Shown here: in pieces, positions 8,491-18,050 of the stretch | Numbering within the stretch: the first letter of the stretch is position 1 | Layout of the letters: every line of letters starts with the position of its first letter | Assembly: GCF_000730425.1 (NCBI RefSeq) | Contig: NZ_CP008896.1 | Span: 1,240,001 to 1,304,000 of the forward strand | Origin: Pseudomonas fluorescens | GTDB lineage: Bacteria > Pseudomonadota > Gammaproteobacteria > Pseudomonadales > Pseudomonadaceae | DNA: 64,000 bases | Reading direction: 5' to 3' | Made by a program: the position numbers and the translations under genes | Notes under the pieces: model-generated | Told to the model about the DNA's origin: nothing | Database searches by the model: none | What the model saw: the letters and a program-made list of their open reading frames with translations, nothing else

Positions 8491-11400
8491 TCAGTGAAAA
8501 TCCCGACTGCGCACGCTGATCCCTGCCAACAACGGTGTCAGGTCGCTCAAGCGGCCGGCGATCAGGTGGCGGACTTCGCCCACCGCCTCCCAGCGGCCAT
8601 CCACCTTGAGCAAGCGTGAGCCCACCAGCACCTGGCGCTGACGCTCGGCCAGGTCGCGCCAGACCACCACGTTGAGGTTGCCAAACTCGTCTTCCAGAGT
8701 GACGAAGGTCACGCCACTGGCGGTGCCCGGGCGCTGGCGCCCGGTGACCAGGCCGGCAACGCTGACAGTGCGTCCATGCTCCACCGCCTGCAGTTCCTGT
8801 GAGCTGCGACAGCGCCGCGCACGCAGTTGATCACGCAACAACGCCAAGGGATGGGGCCCCAGGGTAGTGCCCACGCTGGCATAGTCGGCATACAGGTCCT
8901 CACCGACGCTGGGGACCGGCAGTTGCACTGTTTCTTCCTGCGGGCTCGACACCCCGGCAAACAACCCCAGTTGTTTCTCCACCCCTGCCACCTCCCAACG
9001 CGCCCGATGCCGGTGCCCGGCCAGCTGACGCAAGGCTCCGGCATCTGCCAGCAGCTCCTGGGCCCGGCAATCCAGTTGGGCACGCTCGCCCAGGTCGGCG
9101 ATAGCGCAAAACTCGGCGGCCTGGCGGGCTTTTTCAATCCGTCGGGCATCTTCTTCGCGAAAGCCGCTGATCATACGCAAGCCCATGCGAATCGCCGGTT
9201 GCTGGCCATCGATGGGCTCCAGGCTGCAATCCCAGTCACTGGCAGTCACGTCCACCGGGCGAATGTGCAGGTGATGGCGGCGCGCATCCTGCAGGATCTG
9301 GTCCGGGCTATAGAAACCCATGGGCCAGCTGTTGATCAGGGCACAGGCGAACGCCGCCGGCTCATGGCATTTGAGCCAGCAGCTGGCATAGGTCAGCAAG
9401 GCAAAACTGGCCGCGTGGGACTCAGGAAAACCGTAGCTGCCAAAACCCTTGATCTGCTCGAACACCTGGGCGGCGAAGGCCTCGCTGTAGCCGTTTTTGA
9501 GCATGCCGGCACGCAGTCGCTGACGATGGGGTTCCAGGCCGCCATGGCGCTTCCAGGCTGCCATCGAGCGGCGCAACTGATCAGCTTCGCCGGGGGTGTA
9601 GTCCGCCGCGACAATGGCGATCTGCATCACTTGCTCTTGGAACAGCGGGATACCCAGGGTGCGCTTGAGTACCGCCTCCAGCCTGGGCGATGGATACGTC
9701 TCGGGTTCTTCCTTGTTTCGCCGGCGCAGGTATGGATGCACCATGCCCCCCTGGATCGGCCCGGGGCGCACGATGGCCACCTCGATCACCAGGTCATAGA
9801 ACGTCTTGGGCTTGAGTCGGGGCAGCATGGACATCTGCGCCCGGGACTCGATCTGGAAGACGCCGATGGTGTCGGCACGGCTGATCATTGCGTAGGTTGC
9901 CCCATCATCGGGGGGCACCGTCGCCAGCGTCAGGTCAAGCTGACGGTGGCGACGCAGTAAATCGAAACAGCGGCGGATCGCACTGAGCATGCCGAGGGCG
10001 AGGATATCGACCTTGAGCAGGCCCACGGCGTCCAGGTCATCCTTGTCCCACTGGATGATGGTGCGCTCAGCCATGGCGGCGTTTTCCACCGGCACCAGCG
10101 TGTCCAGCGGCTGCTCGGAGATCACGAAACCACCGGGGTGCTGGGACAGGTGACGCGGGAAGCCGATCAGTTGCTGGGTCAAGCCCAGCACCCGTCGCAA
10201 CACCGGGCTGTCCGGGTCGAAACCAGCCTCGCGCAAGCGCTCCAGGGGCGGCGCCTCATCGCTCCAGCGCCCGCAGCAATCGGCCAGGGCGTTGACCTGG
10301 TCCGGCGGCAGGCCCATGGCCTTGGCCACATCACGCACCGCGCCGGCACCGTGATAGCTGCTGACCACCGCAGTCAAGGCCGCGCGGCGCCGGCCATAGC
10401 GCTGGAACACGTATTGCAGCACTTCTTCGCGGCGTTCGTGCTCGAAGTCCACGTCGATGTCCGGCGGCTCGTTGCGTTCGCGGGACAGGAAGCGCTCGAA
10501 CAGCATATTCATCCGGCCAGGGTCGATTTCGGTGATGCCCAGGGCAAAGCACACCGCCGAGTTGGCCGCCGAGCCACGGCCCTGGCAGAGGATCGAACGG
10601 CTGCGGGCGAAGCGCACGATGTCCTGCACTGTCAGGAAATAGCTTTCGTAGCCCAGCTCGCTGATCAACGCCAGTTCACTTTCGATCTGTTCCAGGGTCT
10701 TGGCTGACACCCCTTCGGGCCAGCGCCGGGCGATGCCCTCTTCGGTCAACGCGCGCAGCCAGGATTTTGGGCTCTGCCCTTCTGGCACCAATTCCCTGGG
10801 GTATTGATAGCGCAACTGGCTCAGGTCGAAGCTGCAGCGACGGGCAATATGCAACGACGCCTCAAGCAAGTGTGCCGGGTACAACGCATGCAGGGCCTCC
10901 AGGCTGCGCAGGTGCCGCTCGCCATTGGGGTGCAGGCGCTGGCCGGCTTGCGCCACCGGCAGGTGGTGACGGATGGCGGTCATGGTGTCCTGCAAGGCGC
11001 GCCTGCTGCGCACATGCATATGCACATCGCCACAGGCCACGGTCGGCAGACGCAGGTTGGCGGCCAGTTGCAGACGCTGCGCCAGGCGGTGGGCATCGTC
11101 CTGGGCGCAATGCAACTCTACCGCCAGCCACAGCTGTTGATTGAAGGTTTGGCACAGCCACTGGCCGTCGGCAGGTGTGTCGCCGTCCTCGGCCAGCCAC
11201 AACACCAGCAATCCCGGCACCGGCTCGGCAAAGTCTTCGCGCAACAGGCGGTACTGGCCTTTTTCGGCACGACGCCGGGCCAGGGTGATCAGCCGGCACA
11301 GGTGCTGGTAGCCCTGCAGGTTCTCCACCAGCAATACCAGTTTCGGGCCGTCTTCCAGGCGCATCTCACTGCCGACAATCAACTCCAGCCCGACCTCCTT

Positions 11401-11568
11401 GGCCGCCTGCCAGGCCCGCACGATGCCGGCCAGGGTGCATTCGTCGGTGATTGCCAGGGCTTGATAGCCCTGCTGCCTGGCGCGCTCGAACAGCTCGCGG
11501 GCACTGGACGCGCCGCGCTGGAAGCTGAAGTTGGACAGGCAATGCAGTTCAGCGTAGCCCTCCCTCAT
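8491..11568 (-). CDS. dnaE2: error-prone DNA polymerase DnaE2
   Basis: C-family polymerase alpha-like subunit used for damage-induced translesion synthesis together with ImuA and ImuB. The product of about 1025 aa starts [16 protein letters not shown], the normal DnaE2 N-terminus, with a PHP domain. The polymerase aspartates lie in [13 protein letters not shown] near residue 380, and a C-terminal OB-fold region is present ([21 protein letters not shown]). The start at 11568 overlaps the imuB stop in an ATGA, showing translational coupling; an ATG 21 bp further upstream is rejected for that reason. It is the last gene of the lexA2-imuA-imuB-dnaE2 operon. Confidence 0.95.
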   Translation of the reverse strand: MREGYAELHCLSNFSFQRGASSARELFERARQQGYQALAITDECTLAGIVRAWQAAKEVGLELIVGSEMRLEDGPKLVLLVENLQGYQHLCRLITLARRRAEKGQYRLLREDFAEPVPGLLVLWLAEDGDTPADGQWLCQTFNQQLWLAVELHCAQDDAHRLAQRLQLAANLRLPTVACGDVHMHVRSRRALQDTMTAIRHHLPVAQAGQRLHPNGERHLRSLEALHALYPAHLLEASLHIARRCSFDLSQLRYQYPRELVPEGQSPKSWLRALTEEGIARRWPEGVSAKTLEQIESELALISELGYESYFLTVQDIVRFARSRSILCQGRGSAANSAVCFALGITEIDPGRMNMLFERFLSRERNEPPDIDVDFEHERREEVLQYVFQRYGRRRAALTAVVSSYHGAGAVRDVAKAMGLPPDQVNALADCCGRWSDEAPPLERLREAGFDPDSPVLRRVLGLTQQLIGFPRHLSQHPGGFVISEQPLDTLVPVENAAMAERTIIQWDKDDLDAVGLLKVDILALGMLSAIRRCFDLLRRHRQLDLTLATVPPDDGATYAMISRADTIGVFQIESRAQMSMLPRLKPKTFYDLVIEVAIVRPGPIQGGMVHPYLRRRNKEEPETYPSPRLEAVLKRTLGIPLFQEQVMQIAIVAADYTPGEADQLRRSMAAWKRHGGLEPHRQRLRAGMLKNGYSEAFAAQVFEQIKGFGSYGFPESHAASFALLTYASCWLKCHEPAAFACALINSWPMGFYSPDQILQDARRHHLHIRPVDVTASDWDCSLEPIDGQQPAIRMGLRMISGFREEDARRIEKARQAAEFCAIADLGERAQLDCRAQELLADAGALRQLAGHRHRARWEVAGVEKQLGLFAGVSSPQEETVQLPVPSVGEDLYADYASVGTTLGPHPLALLRDQLRARRCRSSQELQAVEHGRTVSVAGLVTGRQRPGTASGVTFVTLEDEFGNLNVVVWRDLAERQRQVLVGSRLLKVDGRWEAVGEVRHLIAGRLSDLTPLLAGISVRSRDFH

Positions 11569-12980
11569 GCAAACCAGCCCTGCAGCCACAACCCGGCGCG
11601 CTCATCCACCGTGCGATAAGCCCAGCCTTGCTGCCCGGCGCGGGTACGCACCAGGTAGTAATCACGACGGATATCCGCGCCATCCCACCAACCGGATTCG
11701 ATGCGCTCCGGGCCGAGCAGGATCTGGATGCCCTGCTCGGCGAGCAAGGTCGGCTCCTTGAGCAGCCAGCCAGGACGTAGCACCGGGCTCAAGGTCGGGC
11801 AGACGCGGCTGTCGGTGCCTGGCAGCCAGGCGCACTCGGGGCGATGGTCGGCATTAAAACGCAAGCCCTGCACCGCCTCATCCCCCAGGCGCGCCCGCAG
11901 ACGCTCGCGCAGTTGCAGCCAGGGCAGGGTTTGCTGCGGGCGCTCATCGAACAGGTCCTGGCGCTGGGGTACAAACACCGGCAGATCCTCGGCCAACAGG
12001 CGCAGGCCACGCACTGGGGCAGCCACTTGCACCTGCTCCAGGCGGCCACGGGCCAGTTCAAACAGCATCGAAGGTTCTCGCTCGGCACTGAGCAGGCCAA
12101 CCTTGATCACGCTGTCCGGCGCCCCGGCATGCTCCAGGTGCAGGGCAAAACGCTGCACGCCACTGTCGCGGCCACAGAGGAAGGCGGCCAGATCGCCGGT
12201 CAGGCGCCGCAAGGGGAACAGCAGCGCCTGGTGGGACTGCACATCGAAATTCAATTCGATGCGCAGATCAAAACGATCCGGCGGCTGATAAAAACCCAGG
12301 GCCAGCGACCGTTGCCCGGTCAAGGCATCCAAGTGCTTGAGCAACCCCGCCTCAAACCGCCTGGCCAAGGTATGCCGGGGCAACGCCTGGACCTCGGCCA
12401 GGGTTCGCAGGCCCATGCGCGACAAGGCCATGGCGGCTTGCGGGTCGAGGCCAATGCGATCAATCGGCATCGGCCCAAGGGCTTGTTGCAGACCGTCGGC
12501 ATCGGCCACGGCCAGGCCATCGTAGGCATTGACCAACACCCGTGCGGCCGCCGGGTTAGGGGCGGCAACGATACGGTGGCGAAAGCCCAGGCCAGTCAGC
12601 TCCTCGCGCAAGCGTGCTTCCAGCAGCGGCCACGGCCCGAACAGGCCCAGGCTCGATTCGATTTCAAACAGCAAGGCCCGCGGGTAGAACACACTGACCT
12701 GGGAACTGAAACCATAGGCCCAGGCCGCCAGTAGTTGCTGGCAGCGCTCGATAGCCACCGGGTCGTATTCGACGCAGGCAAAGGCCTTGGTCAGGGCCTG
12801 GGCCGCTGACAGGGATTGGCCGGGGCACAGGCCCAAGGCACGCGCGGCGGCATTGACGGCTTGCAGCACCCGCCGCTGCGGCGGGCCGGCCAACAGCGCC
12901 AACGGCTGCTCGGGCTCGGGGCGCTGACGCAGGGCCCCGTCCAACGCCAACTGCGGGAAGACAATACACACCCAGCGCAT
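11565..12980 (-). CDS. imuB: Y-family polymerase-like protein ImuB
   Basis: Hub protein of the mutasome: it binds the beta clamp and recruits DnaE2 and ImuA. The protein has 471 aa from the ATG at 12980 ([17 protein letters not shown]). The open frame reaches 13271, but the extra 97 residues are an antisense-like Arg/Pro-rich sequence over imuA and are excluded. The N-terminus has FPQLALD where active Y-family enzymes have the metal-binding acidic motif, consistent with the non-catalytic nature of ImuB. It starts 7 bp after the imuA stop and overlaps dnaE2 by 4 bp. Confidence 0.93.
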   Translation of the reverse strand: MRWVCIVFPQLALDGALRQRPEPEQPLALLAGPPQRRVLQAVNAAARALGLCPGQSLSAAQALTKAFACVEYDPVAIERCQQLLAAWAYGFSSQVSVFYPRALLFEIESSLGLFGPWPLLEARLREELTGLGFRHRIVAAPNPAAARVLVNAYDGLAVADADGLQQALGPMPIDRIGLDPQAAMALSRMGLRTLAEVQALPRHTLARRFEAGLLKHLDALTGQRSLALGFYQPPDRFDLRIELNFDVQSHQALLFPLRRLTGDLAAFLCGRDSGVQRFALHLEHAGAPDSVIKVGLLSAEREPSMLFELARGRLEQVQVAAPVRGLRLLAEDLPVFVPQRQDLFDERPQQTLPWLQLRERLRARLGDEAVQGLRFNADHRPECAWLPGTDSRVCPTLSPVLRPGWLLKEPTLLAEQGIQILLGPERIESGWWDGADIRRDYYLVRTRAGQQGWAYRTVDERAGLWLQGWFA

Positions 12981-12987
12981 ACCAACC

Positions 12988-13599
12988 TCAGTGCCCGCAG
13001 GCCAGGGTAATAGCCACGGGATGGGCCAGGCCACCCCGGCACTTGAGCACCCGTACCTGGCCCGGCTCGACGGCCAGGCGCAGGGCGGCTGGTGACGGAT
13101 TGATCGCCTCGCCCATGGCCCGCCAGGCAAACGCCAGGGTCTGACCGGTCTCGGCGGCCACCTGCAAGCGGCGCAAGGCCCGGTCGTCCGCCTTGCGCGG
13201 CCAGCACAGCACCGCGCCGCAACTGCCGGAACGCAGGCATTGCTCCGCCGCCCACAAGGCATCGCGTTCATCGGCCTGGATCACCGAGAGCTGGCGCAGG
13301 TCCACCCCGGCGTTCTGCCAGGCGTGGGGGTATGGGATATGCGGTGGCGCCACCAGCACAATTCGCTCGCCGGCCGCCGACAGCCGCGCCAGGGTCGGCC
13401 AGACCAGTTGCAACTCGCCCACGCCCTGCTGGGCCACGAGGATTTCACTCAAGGCCGCCTCCGGCCAACCACCGCTGGGCAACACCGCATCCAGGGCCGA
13501 CAGCCCGGTGGGGTGCACACTGGTCGGCGGCGCAGTCGGTCGTCCCTTCCAGACCCGCCCGCCATTGAACAGCGAGTCCAGTGCAACCACGGCGCCCAT
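12988..13599 (-). CDS. imuA: translesion synthesis-associated protein ImuA
   Basis: A 203-aa RecA/SulA-related protein of the SOS mutagenesis operon. The start at 13599 gives MGAVVALDSLFNGGRVWKG and overlaps the lexA2 stop codon by one base (TGATG arrangement); an upstream in-frame ATG lies inside lexA2 and is rejected. VHPTGLSALDAVLPSGGWPEAALSEI is the typical N-terminal ImuA segment, and LAFAWRAMGEAINPSPAALRL is close to the C-terminus. The family has a RecA-like core without reliable ATPase motifs. It acts with ImuB and DnaE2. Confidence 0.93.
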   Translation of the reverse strand: MGAVVALDSLFNGGRVWKGRPTAPPTSVHPTGLSALDAVLPSGGWPEAALSEILVAQQGVGELQLVWPTLARLSAAGERIVLVAPPHIPYPHAWQNAGVDLRQLSVIQADERDALWAAEQCLRSGSCGAVLCWPRKADDRALRRLQVAAETGQTLAFAWRAMGEAINPSPAALRLAVEPGQVRVLKCRGGLAHPVAITLACGH

Positions 13600-14216
13600 C
13601 AGCCTTGCCTCACCAGGCCACAAAACACGCCTTCGATGGCCAGGTCCTGGTCGGGACGGACCACGATAGGTTGGTAAGCAGGGTTGCGCGGCAACAAGCG
13701 GACACTGTCGCCCGCCCGCTCGAAACGCTTGATGGTGACTTCACCATCCAGGCGTGCCACCACAATCTGCCCGTTCAGCGCCTCGGCATTGCGTCGCACA
13801 CCCACCAGGTCGCCGTCGAGAATGCCGTCTTCGATCATCGAGTCACCCTGCACCCGCAGCAGATAGTCCGGCACCCGGGCAAACGTCGCAGGGTCGAGCA
13901 GCAGCCGTGCATGCACGTCGGCGTCGGCGCCAATGGGCAGGCCGGCAGCCACACGACCCAGCACCGGGATTTCCAGCCATTCAGGCCGCGCCGGTTGATT
14001 GAGCAGGCGAATACCCCGGGCCTGGTTTGGGTTGACCTCGATAAACCCAGCCTCGGTCAGCGCCAGCACATGTTTGCGCGCCACACTGCGCGAGGCAAAA
14101 CCGAAGGCCTCGGCGATCTCGGCGAGGCTGGGGGGCTGACCTTGCTGCGCGATACGTTCGCGGATGAAGTTCAGGATGGCGGAACGGCGGGGAGTGAGAG
14201 TCGTCATGGAGTACAT
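13599..14216 (-). CDS. lexA2: LexA2 repressor of the imuA-imuB-dnaE2 operon
   Basis: Self-cleaving SOS repressor of 205 aa. It has an N-terminal winged helix (LAEIAEAFGFASRSVARKHV as the recognition region, residues 31-50). The Ala91-Gly92 cleavage site lies in GRVAAGLPIG. The peptidase dyad is Ser126 (QGDSMIEDG) and Lys163 (GEVTIKRF). The ATG at 14216 has AGGAG 5 bp upstream; a second ATG at 14207 is possible. A perfect palindrome overlaps the start region. Pseudomonads often carry two lexA genes, and the one heading this cassette is LexA2, which uses a box unlike that of E. coli. Confidence 0.93.
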   Translation of the reverse strand: MYSMTTLTPRRSAILNFIRERIAQQGQPPSLAEIAEAFGFASRSVARKHVLALTEAGFIEVNPNQARGIRLLNQPARPEWLEIPVLGRVAAGLPIGADADVHARLLLDPATFARVPDYLLRVQGDSMIEDGILDGDLVGVRRNAEALNGQIVVARLDGEVTIKRFERAGDSVRLLPRNPAYQPIVVRPDQDLAIEGVFCGLVRQG

Positions 14217-14223
14217 TTGTACT
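14210..14223. promoter_or_regulatory. putative LexA2 operator
   Basis: A perfect 14-bp palindrome, AGTACATTTGTACT, of the AGTAC-N4-GTACT form. It spans part of the lexA2 Shine-Dalgarno sequence and the start codon at 14216. It resembles the AGTAC-N4-GTGCT type of box described for LexA2 of Pseudomonas putida. Repressor bound here would autoregulate the whole cassette. Confidence 0.75.
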
Positions 14224-14270
14224 CCTGTAGGAAATTTCTGACAATAGCCGCCAGTCAGAATCCGGCCTAC

Positions 14271-14539
14271 CTATCGCTGGGCTGGAATCCGGATTTCGCC
14301 ACCACCGCATTGCGTCTTGATGCTCTTCGGGCACCCGGTCAAGCGCAGTGTCAGCACAAAGCCGTAGCCCTTGCCCGTACACTGCTGGTCCTGCGGGTGG
14401 GTCAGGCAAAAAGTCGGCGACCAGGACAGTGACAGCACATAAAAATCAAAGTCGCCTGCCTGCCCCTGGTTGCGGGGGCGGCATCAGCCAGAGCGGTCAA
14501 TACCAAGCACAGGGCGGCCCAGGCGGTTTTCCATTTCAT
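14271..14539 (-). pseudogene. decayed ribonuclease T2 / RNase I gene
   Basis: The relic begins with ATG at 14539 and a signal-peptide-like sequence (MKWKTAWAALCLVLTALADA). The reading frame shifts by one base at about 14460. The second frame then reads DFYVLSLSWSPTFCLTHPQ and QQCTGKGYGFVL, the conserved N-terminal part of bacterial RNase T2. The catalytic blocks (HGLWPQ and the EW-KHG region) should follow but are missing, and the frame runs straight into a short Cys-containing tail (CPKSIKTQCGGGEIRIPAQR) and a TAG at 14271. It therefore has a frameshift plus an internal deletion and cannot make an active enzyme. Confidence 0.7.
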
Positions 14540-14646
14540 CAAGCCAATCCTTCATTAACGTGAGCAGCCATTGTTCTAAGCGATCACCCCGACGTGCAGT
14601 CAGGTAACACGCCGCCGCATCGCAGAAAGCTCAACAGTTGCTGGCA

Positions 14647-15615
14647 TCAAGGCTTGCGCTGCAACACCCGATCCATGATCCAGTCGGTCTTCAGGGCTTC
14701 GATCGCCAGTGCCGGATGCACACTCTCGCCGCGGATATGCGCGTTCATGCCCAGCACGTGGTGCCACTGGATATGGGCATGATGGGCAATATGCAGGGTC
14801 TGGCTGACTTCGGCCTCCAGTTGCAACGGCTGCTCGTCGAACACTGAAAACGTGATACGCCCTTGGCTGCCGATCAACTCGACCCGATCCTCGCGCCGGT
14901 CAGCCACAAAGTTCCAGCAGCCCATGCCCAGCGCGCCCGAGCTGAAGCTCCAGCACGCGGTGACGGCGTCTTCCGCCACATAGCGCCCGGCCTGGCGCGC
15001 GGTATAACCCGTGACCTCGACGATATCCCCCGCCAGGTACTGGAACAGGTCGAAACCATGGCTGGCCAGGTCGGCAAAATAGCCGCCTCCGGCAATCGCC
15101 GGATCGGTGCGCCAGTTGCTGGCCTGGGTATCCGTCGATGAGGGCGGCTTGCACAACGTCCAACTGAGGTGACGCAACTCACCGATACGCCCCTCTTGCA
15201 GCCAGGCACGCACCTGCTGGAAGCGCGGCAGGGAACGGCGGTAATACGAAACAAACAGATGCAACCCGGCCCGCTCGAAGGTGCGCTGCATCAGTGCACT
15301 CTGCTCGGCATTCAGCGACATCGGTTTTTCGACGCAGCAATGCTTGCCCGCCGCCGCCACCAGCAGGCTGTATTCCAGGTGGCTGGCCGGTGGCGTGGCG
15401 ATGTACACCGCATCCACTTGCGGATCATCAATCAGCGCCTGGGCATCCGTGTAAAACCGGGCGATCCCGTGGCGTGCTGCATAATCGCGCACCGCTTCCT
15501 CGCGACGCCCCATCACGGCCACCAGGGCCGAACCCGGTGCCTTATAGAAAGCGGGTCCACTCTTGACTTCAGTAACACTGCCACAACCGATCATGCCCCA
15601 GCGGACGCTGCTCAT
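14647..15615 (-). CDS. Gfo/Idh/MocA family NAD(P)-dependent oxidoreductase
   Basis: A 322-aa dehydrogenase with an N-terminal Rossmann fold (VRWGMIGCGSVTEVKSGPAF, residues 4-23), the conserved VEKPMSLNAEQ motif whose Lys-Pro is typical of the family (near 95), and GGGYFADLASHGFDLFQYLAGD carrying the catalytic-region histidine. The start at 15615 has AGGAAA 6 bp upstream; the in-frame ATG 15 bp upstream is less well placed. Substrates in this family are usually sugars or inositols. The gene stands alone, so the substrate is not known. Confidence 0.88.
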   Translation of the reverse strand: MSSVRWGMIGCGSVTEVKSGPAFYKAPGSALVAVMGRREEAVRDYAARHGIARFYTDAQALIDDPQVDAVYIATPPASHLEYSLLVAAAGKHCCVEKPMSLNAEQSALMQRTFERAGLHLFVSYYRRSLPRFQQVRAWLQEGRIGELRHLSWTLCKPPSSTDTQASNWRTDPAIAGGGYFADLASHGFDLFQYLAGDIVEVTGYTARQAGRYVAEDAVTACWSFSSGALGMGCWNFVADRREDRVELIGSQGRITFSVFDEQPLQLEAEVSQTLHIAHHAHIQWHHVLGMNAHIRGESVHPALAIEALKTDWIMDRVLQRKP

Positions 15616-15756
15616 CGGACTTTCCTTCACGGGTATTTTTTCAGCTGGGCAGTATCGGCGTTTTCCTGATCGGTCTCCAGCCTCTCCCCGTAAAGACCCA
15701 GCATGACAATTGCATTACACTTTTATGACAATCATCCAGTTGCGGGGGCACAGACG

Positions 15757-16119
15757 ATGAAAATACGCGCAACGGTGATTTGCGAACATGAGGGGCACAT
15801 TCTATTTGTGCGCAAGGCCAGATCGAAATGGGCATTGCCCGGGGGCCGGGTCGAGCGTGATGAGCGTCCGGTCGGCGCGGCCGAGCGTGAACTGCAAGAG
15901 GAAACCGGGCTGAACGTGGATGGTTTGCTGTATCTGCAAGAATTGAAGGACAGTGACACGCTGCATCACGTGTTTGAAGCCTCGGTGGTGAACATCGACC
16001 AGGCCCGGCCCTGCAATGAAATCATCGATTGCCAGTGGCATGCCTACAGTGCGTTGGAGCAGTTGGACGCCACCGACGCCACCAAGCGGATTGTCCGCTC
16101 GTTTCTGCGCAGGCTCTGA
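15757..16119 (+). CDS. Nudix hydrolase
   Basis: A small 120-aa hydrolase of nucleoside diphosphates linked to another group. The Nudix box reads GGRVERDERPVGAAERELQ followed by EETGLNVDG, with all the consensus glutamates of GX5EX7REUXEEXGU present (residues about 31-55). The start at 15757 (MKIRATVICEHEG) is preferred because the upstream extension from 15703 is outside the fold and lies in the divergent promoter region. The substrate cannot be deduced. Confidence 0.9.
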   Translation: MKIRATVICEHEGHILFVRKARSKWALPGGRVERDERPVGAAERELQEETGLNVDGLLYLQELKDSDTLHHVFEASVVNIDQARPCNEIIDCQWHAYSALEQLDATDATKRIVRSFLRRL

Positions 16120-16122
16120 CGC

Positions 16123-16371
16123 CTAGCCGAATGCGGCAAACCCTCGGCGCCCGGCCTTGAGTTCGGTGCGCAATTCGCCGATCAGGTTGGAGATGGCACG
16201 GACGCTGTCCAGGCCCTGGGGCGACACGCCGGTCAACAGCAGGTCCACACGCCCGGATTCGGGCTCGAAGACACGGATGGTCAAGAACCCCTGGGGGTTG
16301 ACGCTACAGTCGCACGCCAGCGGAACGAAACCGGACGCCATGATGCGGCTCAACTCAACGATCGGGATCAT
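16123..16371 (-). CDS. DUF1652 domain protein
   Basis: An 82-aa protein. Family signs are ELSRIMASGFVPLACDCSV near the N-terminus, FLTIRVFEPESGRVDLLLTGV, and DSVRAISNLIGELRTEL. The family is common in Pseudomonas, with no established function. The start could also be the GTG at 16392, which would add 7 residues. The gene converges on the Nudix gene with only 3 bp between stops. Confidence 0.8.
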   Translation of the reverse strand: MIPIVELSRIMASGFVPLACDCSVNPQGFLTIRVFEPESGRVDLLLTGVSPQGLDSVRAISNLIGELRTELKAGRRGFAAFG

Positions 16372-16392
16372 CCTGGGCACCCTTGCTCGCAC

Positions 16393-16842
16393 ATGACGCG
16401 ATGGACGTGATCCATGCAGGGTAGATCAGGTTGTGCAACGCGTGTAGCCCATCCTGCGAAAGTGTTAGCTACCCCACACTTTTGCGCAAAAGCGCTGGGA
16501 CAATGGCGCCAGAAAAACCACGGCTGCCATCCAGCACTCTGGTGTAAAGGCCAAATCACAGGCAAAAAAAATCCCAAGTAGCTGATGGAAACTTGGGATT
16601 TAAAAATGCATAAACCGTGGGAGGTGAACGCCCGGTCATAATAACCACCGAGACAACTTGTAACAAGTTGATCAGCAACCTTTCGTCGGATTAAAAAAGC
16701 GCTAAGTCATTCAATAACCACATATTTTTTATGGTCCACAGTCTCTTCAGTGCCACTTTTTGGTGCAATTTTCAAACTTCTCGGATTAAGACCTCAATAA
16801 CTATCAGGTTAATAAACCTCTATGAACACAGCTGATATTTTT
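16393..16842. other. gene-poor stretch upstream of DUF1652 gene
   Basis: No convincing gene is present. The stretch becomes AT-rich toward 16680-16820 and contains a strong hairpin at 16569-16601. Short open frames here lack family character and ribosome sites. An untranslated RNA is possible but not shown. Confidence 0.5.
16569..16601. terminator. bidirectional terminator-like hairpin
   Basis: A perfect 11-bp stem (AAATCCCAAGT / ACTTGGGATTT) with an 11-base loop, preceded by an A-run and followed by TAAAAA. No gene ends nearby on either strand, so it may close an unannotated small RNA. Confidence 0.5.
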
Positions 16843-16948
16843 TGTAGGGGCCGGCTTGCCGGCGAAGAACCTGAGGACAACCTGGGATACCAGACAACCC
16901 GCATTAGCGTTGACGCTTTCCGCAGGCAAGCCCCGCGCCTGCAAAAAT
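16843..16948. repeat. REP pair
   Basis: A REP (GTAGGGGCCGGCTTGCCGGC) and a weaker inverted mate (GCAGGCAAGCCCCGCGCCTGC) lie just downstream of the small exported-protein gene. Confidence 0.7.
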
Positions 16949-17278
16949 CTATCTGCGCGCCAGTTTGTAGCGCACACACTCTTCATAAAAACTCGAACGA
17001 ACCGCCGCCGGCTTGAGCCGCGACGGGCTGTCATAGGTCTGCTCGGTGATGCCCATGGCCATCATGCGCATCCAGGACTTGTCGAACGTGTAGCGCTGGA
17101 TCTTCTGCCGCGCGGCATACAATGAAACGCCGGCCAACTTCAGTTCCTGGGCCCTGGCCGCCGTGCCCGCACCCCAACTGCACATGTACCGATCCCCTTC
17201 ACGCAACGCCTTGCCCTGGGCCCCCGCCGCCCCGCTCGCCAGGGCCAAGGTTATCAGCGTGATTTTTACGTTGCGCAT
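16949..17278 (-). CDS. small exported protein, unknown function
   Basis: A 109-aa protein with a clear signal peptide (MRNVKITLITLALASGAAGA, cleavage after GAAGA-Q likely). The mature part has two cysteines (YMCSWG and YEECVRY), which could form a periplasmic disulfide, and a central helix (AAARQKIQRYTFDKSWMRMMAMG). The ATG at 17278 is chosen over one 6 bp upstream. I do not recognise the family, but codon use is that of a real Pseudomonas gene. Confidence 0.7.
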   Translation of the reverse strand: MRNVKITLITLALASGAAGAQGKALREGDRYMCSWGAGTAARAQELKLAGVSLYAARQKIQRYTFDKSWMRMMAMGITEQTYDSPSRLKPAAVRSSFYEECVRYKLARR

Positions 17279-17447
17279 TGGCATCCCACTTAACCACCTG
17301 AAAATAAAAGTGATTTTGGCGAAACATGCGGTACATGGGGGCCAGCAAAATGCCTTCTTGGCGATCTAGTCTCCCCGCGATGGTTGCCGCCTTACCAGCG
17401 GCTGACCATAATCGCGCGCGCCTATCCCCCTCACGCAAGGAAATGCC

Positions 17448-17993
17448 GTGAAGAAGTTTCTTTTGTTGGCCCCGTTGGTATTACTGCTGCTGCAAGGTTG
17501 CGGCGTGACCATGACGCAATACGAACCCAATTTCGACAACGTCCAGCGCCTCAAGCAGACGCCAGCGCTGCAACCCATCAGCCAGGCCAAGGTCACTGCC
17601 GCCTCAGGCCAGGGTTCGTTGATGGTCCGGGCCAATCCGATCAGTTCGCCCACCGGCAGTATCCCGGCCCACGTGCAGGCTGCAATCACCCAGGAACTGT
17701 CCCTGGCCGGCCTGCTGAATCAAAGCGCGTCCCGGCGCCTTGACGTGCTGCTGGTGAAGAATGAGCTGACAGCTGGCGTGAGTTCCGGCCACGGCACACT
17801 GGCCGCGCGCTTTACCCTGCTCAAGGACGATGCAGTGGTGTACGACGCCACCAAGGAAGTGACCAGCGTGTGGTCCAGTTCCTTCTTCGGCCCCATTGCG
17901 ATTCCGAATGCAGCGAATGCCTATAATCCGCTGGTGCGTGACTTGCTCAAGGCCTTGTACAGCGACCCACTGTTCATTCAGGCACTCAAGTAA
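17448..17993 (+). CDS. putative lipoprotein, unknown function
   Basis: A 181-aa protein starting MKKFLLLAPLVLLLLQGCGV, with a lipobox (LLQG-C) giving an acylated Cys18. The mature part contains a strand-rich domain (RRLDVLLVKNELTAG, ARFTLLKDDAVVYDATKEV) and ends NPLVRDLLKALYSDPLF. A terminator shared with the convergent lipoprotein gene follows. Both convergent proteins have the layout of envelope lipoproteins that handle variable stress functions, but no role is known. Confidence 0.8.
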   Translation: MKKFLLLAPLVLLLLQGCGVTMTQYEPNFDNVQRLKQTPALQPISQAKVTAASGQGSLMVRANPISSPTGSIPAHVQAAITQELSLAGLLNQSASRRLDVLLVKNELTAGVSSGHGTLAARFTLLKDDAVVYDATKEVTSVWSSSFFGPIAIPNAANAYNPLVRDLLKALYSDPLFIQALK

Positions 17994-18006
17994 AAACCCA
18001 GGTAAA

Positions 18007-18041
18007 AAAAAGGGAGCCGGTCAGCCGGCTCCCTTTTTTTG
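18007..18041. terminator. bidirectional intrinsic terminator
   Basis: The stem AAAGGGAGCCGG / CCGGCTCCCTTT with a short loop is flanked by an A-run on one side and a T-run on the other. It lies between two convergent lipoprotein genes and can serve both. Confidence 0.9.
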
Positions 18042-18050
18042 CAGCCTGAA

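Noticed and set aside
12981..13271. N-terminal extension of ImuB
   Set aside because: Arg/Pro-rich sequence antisense-like over imuA; the family start is at 12980.
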